Source of the DNA: Clostridiales bacterium | GTDB taxonomy: Bacteria; Bacillota; Clostridia; Lachnospirales; Bianqueaceae | Assembly (NCBI GenBank): GCA_024689505.1 | Contig: JAILDJ010000004.1 | Span: 22,368 to 86,367, forward strand | Direction of reading: 5' to 3' | DNA length: 64,000 nucleotides | In this document: piece after piece, positions 32,608 through 41,088 of the stretch | Layout of the letters: the number at the start of each line of letters is the position of its first letter | How positions within the stretch are numbered: the first letter of the stretch is position 1 | Program-made: the position numbers and the translations under genes | The notes under the pieces: model-generated | What the model was told of the DNA's origin: nothing | The model's database searches: none | What the model saw: only the letters and a program-made list of their open reading frames with translations

Positions 32608-34440
32608 ATGAAACACAGAAAGTTGGCAGCCTTGTTCGCGCTGCTTCTGGCTGCAGCCCTGGTCGTATCGGGCTGCGCCAAGAAGGATGCCGCGCCTGAA
32701 ACGCCGGCCGCGTCTGAAACTGAGAAAGAAAGCGCCGCGGAAGAAGCGCCGATCGCGGAAGAAGAATCCGCGGAAGAAGCGCCGGCAGAGGAAGAAGCGC
32801 CTGCAGAAGAGGCCGGAGCAGCCCTTCCGAGCCAGGAAGAATTCAGTACCAACCTCTCAAACACCATGAGTGCCCTGGGTGATTTCAACCAGACATCTGC
32901 TGAGGAGAGCACTCCTGTAAACAGTGATGCACAGGTCATTTCCGGCATCAACATGATGCGCCGCGGTTTCATCCCTGAGATCCAGGTCGTCGAGCCGGAA
33001 ACGCTGACAGAAGACGAAGAGAATCAGATGGATCGTGCCATGCGTGCTTATACGCCCGGCAGCGATACTCTGATCATCAATAATTCCACTTACTACTATT
33101 TCTATGATCAGCTGACGCCCGAGATGCAGGACATCTACGACGCGATCTACCTGGTCGCCATGGATCCGACCACGAAGGACAATATCGTTACCCTGTATAC
33201 GGACAAGGATCCGAACAGTGATGCTTTCGCAATGGATTATTATACCGCTCTGGCAGCGATCAGCTACGACCATCCGGAGCTGTGGTGGATCTATCCCTGG
33301 AACGGTGCTTACGGTATCGATGCGTACATCGGTAAGCCGGCCAATGGCCACAATATCATTTACCTGCAGATGAGTGCACCATACGATGGCTTCGAGACGG
33401 ACGTTACCGCATTCAATACCGCGGTCGAGCAGTTCCTGGCCGACATCGATACCACGAAATCTGACGCGGAGATCGCGCTGCAGGTCCATGACAAGCTGAT
33501 CGGCATGGCCACCTACGATAATGAAGTCCTGGAAAAGAACCTGAACGATTATGCGCATACTGCGTTTGGGCCTCTGGTCCGCAATTCCCGCGGAGCTGCA
33601 AATACCTGCGTCTGCGATGGCTATTCCCTGGCGTATGAATATCTGCTGGGACAGCTGGGCATTCCGGCGACGGTCGCTACCGGTATGGCAGGCAACGCCG
33701 GCGCGGACGGCGGTCTGGGCGGACATGCCTGGAGCTTGGTCCAGCTTGGCAACAAGTGGTATGAAGTCGACGCTACCTGGGACGATCAGACCGATCTGGA
33801 AGACATGATCAAAGCACAGTTCACTCCGGATTCTTTGGAATACCAGGTCTATATGGAAGTCGTTTCCGATACCGAGTATATGGATCGTGTCTATCATGCT
33901 ATGTATTGCCTCATGACTGCGGACATCAACAATTACGTCGCACCCGCGGAAATGATCTACTACACCAAGGATGGTCTGTATCAGGTGACATTGGTCGGTG
34001 ATTCCATGCGTGAGCGTTTCTGTGATTATAAAGACAGCAAGGATACCTTCCAAGGCGCGATCACGCGCCTGCTGCCTGTGGCTGATGGTTCTCTGATCGA
34101 TGCGGCTGCCGGCACAGCCGAGGAGACACCGGCGGAAGAGGAGCCTGCGAACGATCTGGTCGGCACCTACTATGTCAGCGAGTACAACGGCTACACCGAG
34201 GCGGAGCTGACCGAAGCCTACGGCGCGAAATACTATGAGAGTCTGATCATGTTCCAGCTGGATAACGGCGGCAGCGGCCAGGTCATGCTGGGCGGAGCCT
34301 CTATGCCGATCACCTGGGAATTCGATGGTTCCATCTTGACGCTGAGCACCAGCGAGGGCGTGATCGTTCTTCCGCAGGTCGATGGTCAGTTCTATTGTAC
34401 GGACGTTGACGGCAATATCTACGTTTTCTCCAAAATGTAA
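32608..34440 (+). CDS. Lipoprotein with transglutaminase-like domain
   Basis: The 610-residue protein starts with a lipoprotein signal (lipobox VSGC, lipid Cys near 23) and an Ala/Glu/Pro-rich linker to about residue 70. The core holds a transglutaminase-like papain fold with a complete triad: Cys336 in CVCDGYS, His373 in GGHAWS and Asp388 in EVDATWDD. The last 90 residues form a small beta-sheet domain similar to that of the lipoprotein at 4.4 kb. The protein is likely anchored outside the membrane and may cut or cross-link cell-wall peptides or proteins, which is an inference. The TAGGAGGA ribosome site is strong. Confidence 0.87.
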   Translation: MKHRKLAALFALLLAAALVVSGCAKKDAAPETPAASETEKESAAEEAPIAEEESAEEAPAEEEAPAEEAGAALPSQEEFSTNLSNTMSALGDFNQTSAEESTPVNSDAQVISGINMMRRGFIPEIQVVEPETLTEDEENQMDRAMRAYTPGSDTLIINNSTYYYFYDQLTPEMQDIYDAIYLVAMDPTTKDNIVTLYTDKDPNSDAFAMDYYTALAAISYDHPELWWIYPWNGAYGIDAYIGKPANGHNIIYLQMSAPYDGFETDVTAFNTAVEQFLADIDTTKSDAEIALQVHDKLIGMATYDNEVLEKNLNDYAHTAFGPLVRNSRGAANTCVCDGYSLAYEYLLGQLGIPATVATGMAGNAGADGGLGGHAWSLVQLGNKWYEVDATWDDQTDLEDMIKAQFTPDSLEYQVYMEVVSDTEYMDRVYHAMYCLMTADINNYVAPAEMIYYTKDGLYQVTLVGDSMRERFCDYKDSKDTFQGAITRLLPVADGSLIDAAAGTAEETPAEEEPANDLVGTYYVSEYNGYTEAELTEAYGAKYYESLIMFQLDNGGSGQVMLGGASMPITWEFDGSILTLSTSEGVIVLPQVDGQFYCTDVDGNIYVFSKM

Positions 34441-34456
34441 TACCAGAAATACCAGC

Positions 34457-34490
34457 AAGAGCCTTCCCTTGACAAGGGGAGGCTCTTATA
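34457..34490 (+). terminator. Long terminator hairpin with promoter elements inside it
   Basis: The arms 34457-34470 and 34474-34487 pair over about 14 bp (AAGAGCC with GGCTCTT at the base) around a 3-base loop. The T-rich tail is short. The same bases hold a promoter -35 element in the loop and upper stem. Confidence 0.75.
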
Positions 34491-34497
34491 TTATAAT
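34469..34497 (+). promoter_or_regulatory. Perfect consensus promoter inside the terminator hairpin
   Basis: TTGACA at 34469-34474 (loop of the hairpin) and TATAAT at 34492-34497 are spaced 17 bases, an exact sigma-A consensus. A transcript would begin near 34504. Confidence 0.85.
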
Positions 34498-34503
34498 CTT
34501 GTC

Positions 34504-34620
34504 AAAACAAGAGCAAAGGTTGGTGAATTTTTCGTGGACGACGGTCCTTACCGAGAATGTTCCAAAACTGAATAATCCTATTTCAGACGGGGTGCGAATG
34601 TATCCGGTCTGCTTTTGTTT
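34504..34620 (+). ncRNA. Candidate small RNA or leader of about 115 nt
   Basis: Downstream of the perfect promoter lies a stretch with no credible gene. It can fold into a hairpin at 34529-34557 (outer TTTTCG/CGAGAA, inner GGAC/GTCC) and a second at 34584-34611 (CAGAC/GTCTG with GGG/TCC inside), the latter followed directly by CTTTTGTTT, which resembles an intrinsic terminator. The remaining bases to the next gene (34621-34727) have no clear feature beyond a CATATG repeat. It does not match a riboswitch consensus that I know. It may instead be the leader of the CBS protein gene. Confidence 0.45.
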
Positions 34621-34727
34621 ACGCAGCATGCTTGGATATGTCTATCATTTGCGGCATATGAAAAGCACATAGTATGGCTCTGCCATATGAAATATAGTTA
34701 CGATAAGGAGTTTTAAAGCACGCATCT

Positions 34728-35987
34728 ATGGATACGACCATGATCATTGTGATCATTCTCATGATCCTTTTGTCCGGGTTCTTCTCAGCCACGGAAACGG
34801 CCTTCACAGGGGCCAATTATATACGTTTGAAAAGCATGTCACAGGATGGTAATAAGAGGGCAGCCAAGGTATTGGATCTTCTGGAACAGTACGACCGGCT
34901 GATCTCTACTTTGCTGATCGGCAATAACGTCGTCAATATCATCGCCAGCACGCTGGCTACCGTTCTGTTCACGCGCTGGTTCTTGCACAATGGACCGGTC
35001 TGGTCCACGATCTGCATCACGCTGCTGGTCCTGTTCTTCGGAGAGATCACACCGAAGACCATCGCCAAGCAGATCCCTGAGAAATTCGCCTGTGCAGTCG
35101 TGCGTCTGGTACGTCCTATGGTCATTTGCCTGACACCGGTCAATTTCCTGATCAGCCACTGGCAGAAAATACTGGCAAAGGCCTTTGGCAACGAGGAAGA
35201 ACAGGCCGTCACCGAGGACGAGCTCATGACCATGATCGACGAAGTCGAAGAGGATGGCATCCTGGATGAGCAGGAGAGTGATCTGATCCGCTCCGCGATC
35301 GAGTTCCATGATGTGACAGCGGAGGAGATCCTGACACACCGTGTCAACGTCATCGGTGTGGAGAAAAACATGACGATGGAAGAAGTAGGTCAGGTCTTCA
35401 GTGAGCACAGTTTCTCACGCCTGCCGGTCTACGAAGAAACCATCGATGAGATCATCGGCATCCTGCACGAGCGGGATTATATGCACTGCCTGCTGCACCA
35501 GGAGACCAATTGGACCGATAAGATCCAGCCGGCTGCCTATTTCCCCGAAAACATCAAGATCCAGAATCTGCTGGAAGAACTGCGGCAGAAGCAGAGCCAC
35601 ATGGCGGTCATCGTGGACGAATACGGTGGCACGCAGGGTATCGTGACGATGGAAGATATCCTGGAGGAACTGGTGGGTGAGATCTGGGACGAGCACGACA
35701 AGGTGGTGGTGGACCATCGCCAGGTCGACGACAAGACCTTCGTGATCTCCGGTGCCATGGATCTGGATGAGTTCTTCGAACTCCTGGATGAGGAGGTCGA
35801 CGAGGACGAATACGAGTCTACGACAGTCAGCGGCTGGGTCAGCGAAATGTTGGAGAAGATGCCGGTGGCTGGTGATACATTTGAATTCCGCAACCTGACA
35901 CTGTTGGTCCAGGTCGTCGCGGACCGTAAGGTCGAACGGCTTCTGGTCGTGAGGAAGGAAGCGGCGGAGGAGAAAGAAGATGCCTGA
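34728..35987 (+). CDS. CorB/CorC-type CNNM transporter protein with CBS domains
   Basis: The 419-residue protein has an N-terminal DUF21/CNNM membrane domain with about four helices (residues 1-180), a CBS pair at about 200-325 and a C-terminal CorC_HlyC domain at about 335-412. Members transport or sense magnesium and related cations, though many are still called haemolysin-like. The only visible ribosome site, AAGGAG, is 17 bases before the ATG, farther than usual; no better in-frame start was found. It overlaps lgt by 8 bases. A second magnesium protein, CorA, is encoded near 50 kb. Confidence 0.88.
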   Translation: MDTTMIIVIILMILLSGFFSATETAFTGANYIRLKSMSQDGNKRAAKVLDLLEQYDRLISTLLIGNNVVNIIASTLATVLFTRWFLHNGPVWSTICITLLVLFFGEITPKTIAKQIPEKFACAVVRLVRPMVICLTPVNFLISHWQKILAKAFGNEEEQAVTEDELMTMIDEVEEDGILDEQESDLIRSAIEFHDVTAEEILTHRVNVIGVEKNMTMEEVGQVFSEHSFSRLPVYEETIDEIIGILHERDYMHCLLHQETNWTDKIQPAAYFPENIKIQNLLEELRQKQSHMAVIVDEYGGTQGIVTMEDILEELVGEIWDEHDKVVVDHRQVDDKTFVISGAMDLDEFFELLDEEVDEDEYESTTVSGWVSEMLEKMPVAGDTFEFRNLTLLVQVVADRKVERLLVVRKEAAEEKEDA

Positions 35988-36828
35988 TGTATGGTTTCCC
36001 CATCTGGGGATCAAGATCGCCCATTTAAGCAGGACTGCCTTTACGATCTTCGGCCTGGAGATCGCCTGGTATGGTCTGATCATTGCTTTAGGCGTGGCTG
36101 CAGGCCTTGGGCTTGCTTGTCTGATCGCGAAGAAAACGGGACAAAAATCTGAAACATATACCGATTTCATCATCTACGCATTGATCTTTTCGATCCTAGG
36201 CGCACGGATCTACTATGTGATCTTTTCCTGGGACTATTATGCCGACAATCTGATGCAGATCTTCAATCTGCGCGGCGGCGGATTGGCCATCTACGGAGGT
36301 GTGATCGGCGCGGTGGCCACGGCGCTGATCTACTGCAAGATCAAGAAATACGATACATGGCTGCTCATCGATACGGCGATCCCGGGCCTGGCCTTGGGAC
36401 AGGCCATCGGCCGCTGGGGCAACTTCTGCAACCAGGAAGTTTTCGGCGGTTATACCGACGGGCTGTTCGCCATGCGGCTGAACGTGGAGACCGCAGCTTA
36501 TACTACACCGGAGCTAATGGAGAAGGCCATCACTGAGGGCGGTGTCACCTATATCCAGGTACAGCCCACGTTCTTATATGAATCCGCCGGCAACCTGTTG
36601 CTGGTCATACTTATGCTGCTGCTTTGGAAGAAGAGAAAGACTCCTGGTGTCATCTTCTGTACGTACCTGATCGGCTATGGACTCCTGCGGTTCGTCATCG
36701 AATATATCCGCACGGATCAGCTGATGCTGTGGGGGACGAATATCCCGGTCTCCATGGCGCTGTCCGCGGTGCTGGTCGTCGGAGGCATCATATTGTACAT
36801 CGTGCTTCGAAAACGAAACAAAGCCTGA
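35980..36828 (+). CDS. lgt: Prolipoprotein diacylglyceryl transferase
   Basis: Lgt transfers diacylglycerol from phosphatidylglycerol to the lipobox cysteine, the first step for all lipoproteins in this window. The 282-residue protein has about seven membrane helices and the signature [14 protein letters not shown] near 145-158. The family motif [10 protein letters not shown] near 103 is also present. It overlaps the CorB/CorC-type gene by 8 bases and is followed by a strong terminator that starts at its stop codon. Confidence 0.95.
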   Translation: MPDVWFPHLGIKIAHLSRTAFTIFGLEIAWYGLIIALGVAAGLGLACLIAKKTGQKSETYTDFIIYALIFSILGARIYYVIFSWDYYADNLMQIFNLRGGGLAIYGGVIGAVATALIYCKIKKYDTWLLIDTAIPGLALGQAIGRWGNFCNQEVFGGYTDGLFAMRLNVETAAYTTPELMEKAITEGGVTYIQVQPTFLYESAGNLLLVILMLLLWKKRKTPGVIFCTYLIGYGLLRFVIEYIRTDQLMLWGTNIPVSMALSAVLVVGGIILYIVLRKRNKA

Positions 36829-36857
36829 CCGTCTCTGTTCTGAGACGGTCTTTTTTT
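36827..36857 (+). terminator. Strong terminator overlapping the lgt stop
   Basis: GACCGTCTC at 36827-36835 pairs with GAGACGGTC at 36842-36850, followed by seven T. Confidence 0.92.
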
Positions 36858-36957
36858 GTGCCGTCATATCGTGGAAAAAGCACACCACATCGCTCCACCG
36901 GTCCGAAGAACATGGAAAATTGTGGTCGAAAACAGCCACCATACAATATATAGTGAA

Positions 36958-36980
36958 AGGCCTTTTGAGGCCTCTTTTTT
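36958..36980 (+). terminator. Second terminator-like hairpin before mraZ
   Basis: AGGCC at 36958-36962 pairs with GGCCT at 36969-36973, with T at 36975-36980. It may back up the lgt terminator and insulate the mraZ promoter. Confidence 0.5.
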
Positions 36981-37036
36981 GTATGCGAACATACGTTTTG
37001 GAGTGAAAATTTTTTCCAAAAATTTAAGAAAAAGTG

Positions 37037-37065
37037 TTGCAAAACCGCAATATAGGCCTTATAAT
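37037..37065 (+). promoter_or_regulatory. Promoter of the mraZ-led division and cell-wall cluster
   Basis: TTGCAA at 37037-37042 and TATAAT at 37060-37065 with a 17-base spacer. The predicted start near 37072 places the MraZ repeats just after it. Confidence 0.85.
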
Positions 37066-37081
37066 GGAATCACTTTGGAGG

Positions 37082-37101
37082 GAAGTGGTGCGAAGTGGTG
37101 C
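37082..37101 (+). promoter_or_regulatory. MraZ-binding-type direct repeats
   Basis: GAAGTGGTGC is repeated exactly at 37082-37091 and 37092-37101. A third, looser copy (AAAGGTGGTG) lies over the ribosome site near 37125. Short direct repeats of GTGG-type cores with a 10-base period upstream of mraZ are known operators of MraZ in other bacteria. Their position downstream of the promoter fits repression. Confidence 0.7.
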
Positions 37102-37142
37102 ACATCGGATCCTGACACTTGCAGAAAGGTGGTGAGAGAAGC

Positions 37143-37589
37143 ATGTTCTACGGAGAATATCATCAGAATATCGATGATAAAGGCCGCGTGATCATTCCGG
37201 CCAAATTCAGACAGCCGTTGGGCACAGTCTTCTATATCACCAAGGATCTGTGGAACCAGGAAGATGAGCGCTGCCTGTGCATCTATTCTCAGGAAGAGTT
37301 CGACAAGCTTCGTGAAAAACTTGCCGGTCTCTCCCGCGGCCCCAAACAGAGCCGTGCCTTAAGCCGTGTATTCTATGCCAGTGTGCAGGACAGTTCCATA
37401 GACAAACAAGGACGCGTCCTCATCAGTGCGGATCTAAAAGACCATGCGGGACTGAACAGAGAGATCGTTTTCGTAGGTGTGGATGATCACATTGAGATCT
37501 GGAATCAGGAGAAGTGGGAACTTTACAATGAAGAATCCTTCGAGACGGACGATGAACTGGCCGAAAGACTGGGACAATTGGGAATCTGA
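37143..37589 (+). CDS. mraZ: Transcriptional regulator MraZ
   Basis: The 148-residue protein has the two SpoVT-AbrB-like halves expected for MraZ: MFYGEYHQNIDDKGRV at the start and SSIDKQGRVLISADL near residue 85. It binds repeats in its own promoter region and controls the division and cell-wall cluster. ATG 37143 is preceded by AGGTGGTGAG and matches the usual start; an in-frame ATG eight codons earlier is less likely. It opens the ten-gene cluster. Confidence 0.94.
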   Translation: MFYGEYHQNIDDKGRVIIPAKFRQPLGTVFYITKDLWNQEDERCLCIYSQEEFDKLREKLAGLSRGPKQSRALSRVFYASVQDSSIDKQGRVLISADLKDHAGLNREIVFVGVDDHIEIWNQEKWELYNEESFETDDELAERLGQLGI

Positions 37590-37614
37590 TCGTTAAAACG
37601 AGGGTGAGACTAAG

Positions 37615-38553
37615 TTGAGCGAGTACAAGCATGTATCCGTCTTACGTGAGGAGAGCATTGAAGGATTGCTGGTGACCGGCACCGGCACCTACGTCGATGG
37701 GACGCTGGGCGGTGCCGGACACAGCAAAGAGATCTGCCTGCGATTGAACGAGGGTGGCAGGCTGATCGGGATCGATCAGGACGAGGAAGCGATAGAAAAC
37801 GGGAAAATAAAACTTGCTTCCTTCGGTGACAAAGTCACATTGGTGCGTGATAACTTTAAAAACATAAACGCCATCCTGGACGATCTGAACATCGAGAAAG
37901 CTGATGGATTCCTGCTGGACCTGGGGGTTTCCTCCAGACAGCTGGATGAAGCAGAACGGGGCTTCTCGTACATGCAGGACGCGCCGCTGGATATGCGGAT
38001 GGACCAAAGACAGACAAAAAGTGCATACGAGGTCGTCAATACATATCCTGCCGCCGAACTGGAACGGATCCTTCGCGACTACGGGGAAGAGCGTTGGGCC
38101 CGCCGCATTGCCGAATTCATCGTCGATGCAAGAAAAGAAACACCGATACAAACGACCGGCGCGCTTGTGGAGATCATAAAAAAAGCCATTCCGAAAAAAG
38201 CGCGGGAAACCGGTCCACATCCGGCCAAAAGAAGCTTTCAGGCGATCCGCATCGAGGTCAACGGGGAATTGACTATACTAGAAAAAGCGATCTCGGACAT
38301 GGTCGACCGCCTGAACACGGGGGGACGCATCTGCGTCATCACATTCCATTCCTTAGAGGACAGGATCGTAAAGCAAACATTCAAGACATTAGAAGATCCA
38401 TGTATTTGTCCCAAGGAGTTTCCGGTCTGTGTCTGCGGCCGCAAGCCGAAGATCAGGATCATTACAAAAAAACCGATCCTGCCGGGAACGGAAGAGCTCG
38501 AGGACAATCCGAGAGCCCGCAGTGCCAAGCTGCGCATTGCGGAAAGAATATAG
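37615..38553 (+). CDS. rsmH: 16S rRNA (cytosine-1402-N4)-methyltransferase
   Basis: RsmH (MraW) methylates C1402 of 16S rRNA. The 312-residue protein shows the [13 protein letters not shown] start, [11 protein letters not shown] for SAM binding, [21 protein letters not shown], and [15 protein letters not shown]. It uses a TTG start at 37615 with GAGGGTGAG just upstream; no in-frame ATG fits the family N-terminus. Second gene of the cluster, 25 bases after mraZ. Confidence 0.95.
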   Translation: MSEYKHVSVLREESIEGLLVTGTGTYVDGTLGGAGHSKEICLRLNEGGRLIGIDQDEEAIENGKIKLASFGDKVTLVRDNFKNINAILDDLNIEKADGFLLDLGVSSRQLDEAERGFSYMQDAPLDMRMDQRQTKSAYEVVNTYPAAELERILRDYGEERWARRIAEFIVDARKETPIQTTGALVEIIKKAIPKKARETGPHPAKRSFQAIRIEVNGELTILEKAISDMVDRLNTGGRICVITFHSLEDRIVKQTFKTLEDPCICPKEFPVCVCGRKPKIRIITKKPILPGTEELEDNPRARSAKLRIAERI

Positions 38554-38597
38554 AGAGATAACAAGCAGCGAAAACGGGTAACAGGGAGGTGAGCAGC

Positions 38598-39152
38598 GTG
38601 GCGGAATCGAATGCAGTAGAAGCATTGGATAATTTTTTTGAAGATTGGGTTTCGGATATAGAGTACAATATCCTGCAGACTTCAGCCGTACCGGAACCGG
38701 TAGAGATACCGGGCCGCCCGGAGCCGAAACGTCGGGAACGTAAGGCGCCGCAGCGTAAAGTTCGGATCAGAACGCTGCCTGACAACAGACCTGTCAGAAG
38801 GACAGGCCGTGACAGAAGCAAAGGGCTGTTCCTGATCAGCGCATTCATCCTGCTGATCGGCGCTCTTAGCATCGTCGCATCCTACTCGGAGGTATATTCC
38901 AGAAAGGCCCGCGTCTCCGCTTTGAAAGAGGAGATCGAGGAGACCCGCCTGAGTACCGCGGCTGATGTCATCCGCGAGAATCCGATGCAGGATATGAGCG
39001 CACTGTATACGTACGCTGTAGATGAATTGGGCATGCAGGAAGCAGACAGTACTCATACGGTCTTTATCACCTTGCCGCAGCAGAGCTACACAGAACTGCC
39101 GGCGGGACCGCAGGAGCAGACCTCCAGAGTCCGATTCCACTGGTTTTCATAA
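38598..39152 (+). CDS. ftsL: FtsL-like division protein
   Basis: The 184-residue protein has a cytoplasmic N-terminus of about 75 residues rich in Arg/Lys, a membrane helix at about 78-97 (GLFLISAFILLIGALSIVA) and a short coiled-coil with KARVSALKEEIEETRL, then a small extracytoplasmic end. Topology, size and position between rsmH and the penicillin-binding protein identify it as FtsL rather than sequence identity, which is weak for this family. I chose GTG 38598 because GGGAGGT lies 7 bases upstream; GTG 38589 is too close. A clear terminator follows. Confidence 0.75.
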   Translation: MAESNAVEALDNFFEDWVSDIEYNILQTSAVPEPVEIPGRPEPKRRERKAPQRKVRIRTLPDNRPVRRTGRDRSKGLFLISAFILLIGALSIVASYSEVYSRKARVSALKEEIEETRLSTAADVIRENPMQDMSALYTYAVDELGMQEADSTHTVFITLPQQSYTELPAGPQEQTSRVRFHWFS

Positions 39153-39157
39153 AAATC

Positions 39158-39190
39158 AAGCCGCTTTAGGACAAAGCGGCTTATTTTACA
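39158..39190 (+). terminator. Intrinsic terminator inside the division cluster
   Basis: AAGCCGCTTT at 39158-39167 and AAAGCGGCTT at 39173-39182 make a perfect 10-bp stem with a 5-base loop, followed by ATTTTA. It lies between ftsL and the penicillin-binding protein gene. Confidence 0.75.
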
Positions 39191-39214
39191 TATTTACACC
39201 TTGGAGGCACTTTC

Positions 39215-41083
39215 ATGATCAGAAATAGAAACGAAGAAAAAGAGCTGCGCAATCTGCGATTGATCATTGCTCTATTGATCATCAGCATGGGCGCTCTGTT
39301 CCTTCGTGTCGCCTGGATCAAGGCGGTACATGGCTCGGAATACGAGATCGCGGCAGAACAGCAGCAGATCCTGCAGACAGACACGACGATCCCTGCGCTG
39401 CGAGGCACGATCCAGGATATCAACGGTCAGACTCTGGCGAAGAGCGAACGGGTCTACAACGTCATCCTGGACTGCAAAATGATCCGTGAAGCGGATACGG
39501 CCTTGTTCAATTCTACGGTCGAAAAGATCGCGGAGATCCTGGAGGTGCCGGAATCCACCATCGACAAATTCCTGACGGAAGAATATGCAAACACCCGTTA
39601 TAAGCGTTTTGATGAGGGTATGCGCATTCCCTATTCCAAGCAGCAGCAACTGCAGCAGGCGATCGAGAAAGGCGACGTTACCGGTATCTGGTTCGAAGAG
39701 GACGAACAGCGTTCGTATATCAATGGATCGCTGATGGCACACGTGCTGGGCTTCAACGGCAGTTATGGGGTCGAGCAGGAATATGAGGCAAACCTGCGCG
39801 GCGTCGATGGCAGACAGATGGTCGTTTCCAATAACGCCGGCAGCTTTGTGGAAGAGTACGCGGCGGCCAAGGATGGGGATACCATCACGCTGACGTTGGA
39901 CAGTACGCTGCAGTACTATATGGAGCAGCGCCTGCAGGCCGGGGTGCAGCGTTATGAAGCGATCTCCGGATGCGCGGTCGCCATGAATCCCAAAACAGGT
40001 GCGATCCTGGGACTGGCGGTGGTTCCGACCTTCGATCTGAACAACGCACTTACGGCGATCGGTGTGACCCCCGCGTTCACAAAGGAATACGGCACACCGG
40101 AAAGCAACGAAGAATATTATCAGTATATCTGGAAGAATTACGCCATCAGTGATGCGTATGAACCGGGTTCGACCTTCAAACCGATCTTTGCTTCGGCGGC
40201 CTTGCAGGAAGCGGTCCTGGGCGTCACCACGACCTTCTACTGCGGCGGTAAGATCGATTTCTGGGACACGACGATCCAGTGCGCGTATGAAGAGAATCAT
40301 GGGATCGAGACCGTTCAGGATATCATCCAGCATTCCTGCAACATCGGTATGACACAGATCAGCGTATTGATGGGTGTCGACCGTTGGATGGAGTATCAGG
40401 ATGCGTTCGGTATTGGCCACCGGACCGGGATCGATCTGCCGGGTGAGACCAGTGCTTCACCGCTTGTCTACAACATCGACACCATGGGGCCGGTCGAACT
40501 GGCGACCACTTCCTTCGGACAGGGCTTCAACGTGACGCCGATGCAGCTGATCACCGCGTTTTCCGCCGTTATCAATGGCGGAGATCTGGTCACGCCGCAT
40601 GTGGTCGATCATATCACGGATCCCTACGGGAACCTGGTCCTGAGCAATACCAAGGAGATCAACCGAGAAGTCATTTCACGGGAAGTCTCGGACACGATGC
40701 GCAGCTATCTGGAGACCGTCGTTGCCCGCGGTACAGGTCAGGCCGCACAGGTCGAAGGTTATTCGATCGGCGGTAAGACCGGTACGGCGCAGAAGCATGG
40801 TGATGATGGTACTTACAAAAAGGACGCCTATGTTTGCTCCTTCATCGGCTTTACACCGGTCGAGGATCCGGAGATCGTCCTGCTGGTCATCCTGGATGAG
40901 CCCAATGATGGATCCAGTACCTCACCTTCGGCGGTCGCGGCGGAAATGTTTGCGGATATGCTGCCATATATGAACATCTATCCGGTGACGGAAAAACCGG
41001 AAGATGCAACAACAGACGAAGTACAGACGGATGAGTCTGCTGATGAAACCATAGAAACAACAGAAACAACAGACGAGGAGTAA
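39215..41083 (+). CDS. Class B penicillin-binding protein (FtsI type)
   Basis: This 622-residue transpeptidase should cross-link septal peptidoglycan. There is a short cytoplasmic end, one membrane helix at about 14-34, a dimerisation domain beginning PALRGTIQD, and the transpeptidase with Ser319-Lys322 (STFK), Ser374-Asn376 (SCN) and Lys521-Gly523 (KTG). No PASTA domain follows; the C-terminus is a Thr/Glu-rich tail. Both FtsI and SpoVD names are used for such genes; the place in the cluster suggests a division role. GGAGG is 8 bases before the ATG. Confidence 0.92.
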   Translation: MIRNRNEEKELRNLRLIIALLIISMGALFLRVAWIKAVHGSEYEIAAEQQQILQTDTTIPALRGTIQDINGQTLAKSERVYNVILDCKMIREADTALFNSTVEKIAEILEVPESTIDKFLTEEYANTRYKRFDEGMRIPYSKQQQLQQAIEKGDVTGIWFEEDEQRSYINGSLMAHVLGFNGSYGVEQEYEANLRGVDGRQMVVSNNAGSFVEEYAAAKDGDTITLTLDSTLQYYMEQRLQAGVQRYEAISGCAVAMNPKTGAILGLAVVPTFDLNNALTAIGVTPAFTKEYGTPESNEEYYQYIWKNYAISDAYEPGSTFKPIFASAALQEAVLGVTTTFYCGGKIDFWDTTIQCAYEENHGIETVQDIIQHSCNIGMTQISVLMGVDRWMEYQDAFGIGHRTGIDLPGETSASPLVYNIDTMGPVELATTSFGQGFNVTPMQLITAFSAVINGGDLVTPHVVDHITDPYGNLVLSNTKEINREVISREVSDTMRSYLETVVARGTGQAAQVEGYSIGGKTGTAQKHGDDGTYKKDAYVCSFIGFTPVEDPEIVLLVILDEPNDGSSTSPSAVAAEMFADMLPYMNIYPVTEKPEDATTDEVQTDESADETIETTETTDEE

Positions 41084-41088
41084 CACAA

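Larger units (their letters stand above)
36829..37142. other. Gene-free stretch between lgt and mraZ
   Basis: This 314-base gap holds, from left to right: the lgt terminator; a second terminator-like hairpin at 36958-36980 with a T-run; a 5-bp hairpin GTATG/CATAC with a CGAA loop at 36981-36994; the mraZ promoter at 37037-37065; and two MraZ-type repeats at 37082-37101. No open frame in it looks real. Confidence 0.7.

Noticed and set aside
34382-34672. Plus-strand frame of 96 codons over the terminator and candidate RNA
   Set aside because: It runs through a long hairpin, has no ribosome site and no recognisable composition.
34504-34727. A known riboswitch before the CBS transporter gene
   Set aside because: I compared by memory with magnesium, manganese, fluoride, ZTP and tetrahydrofolate consensus motifs and found no match; kept only as a candidate RNA.
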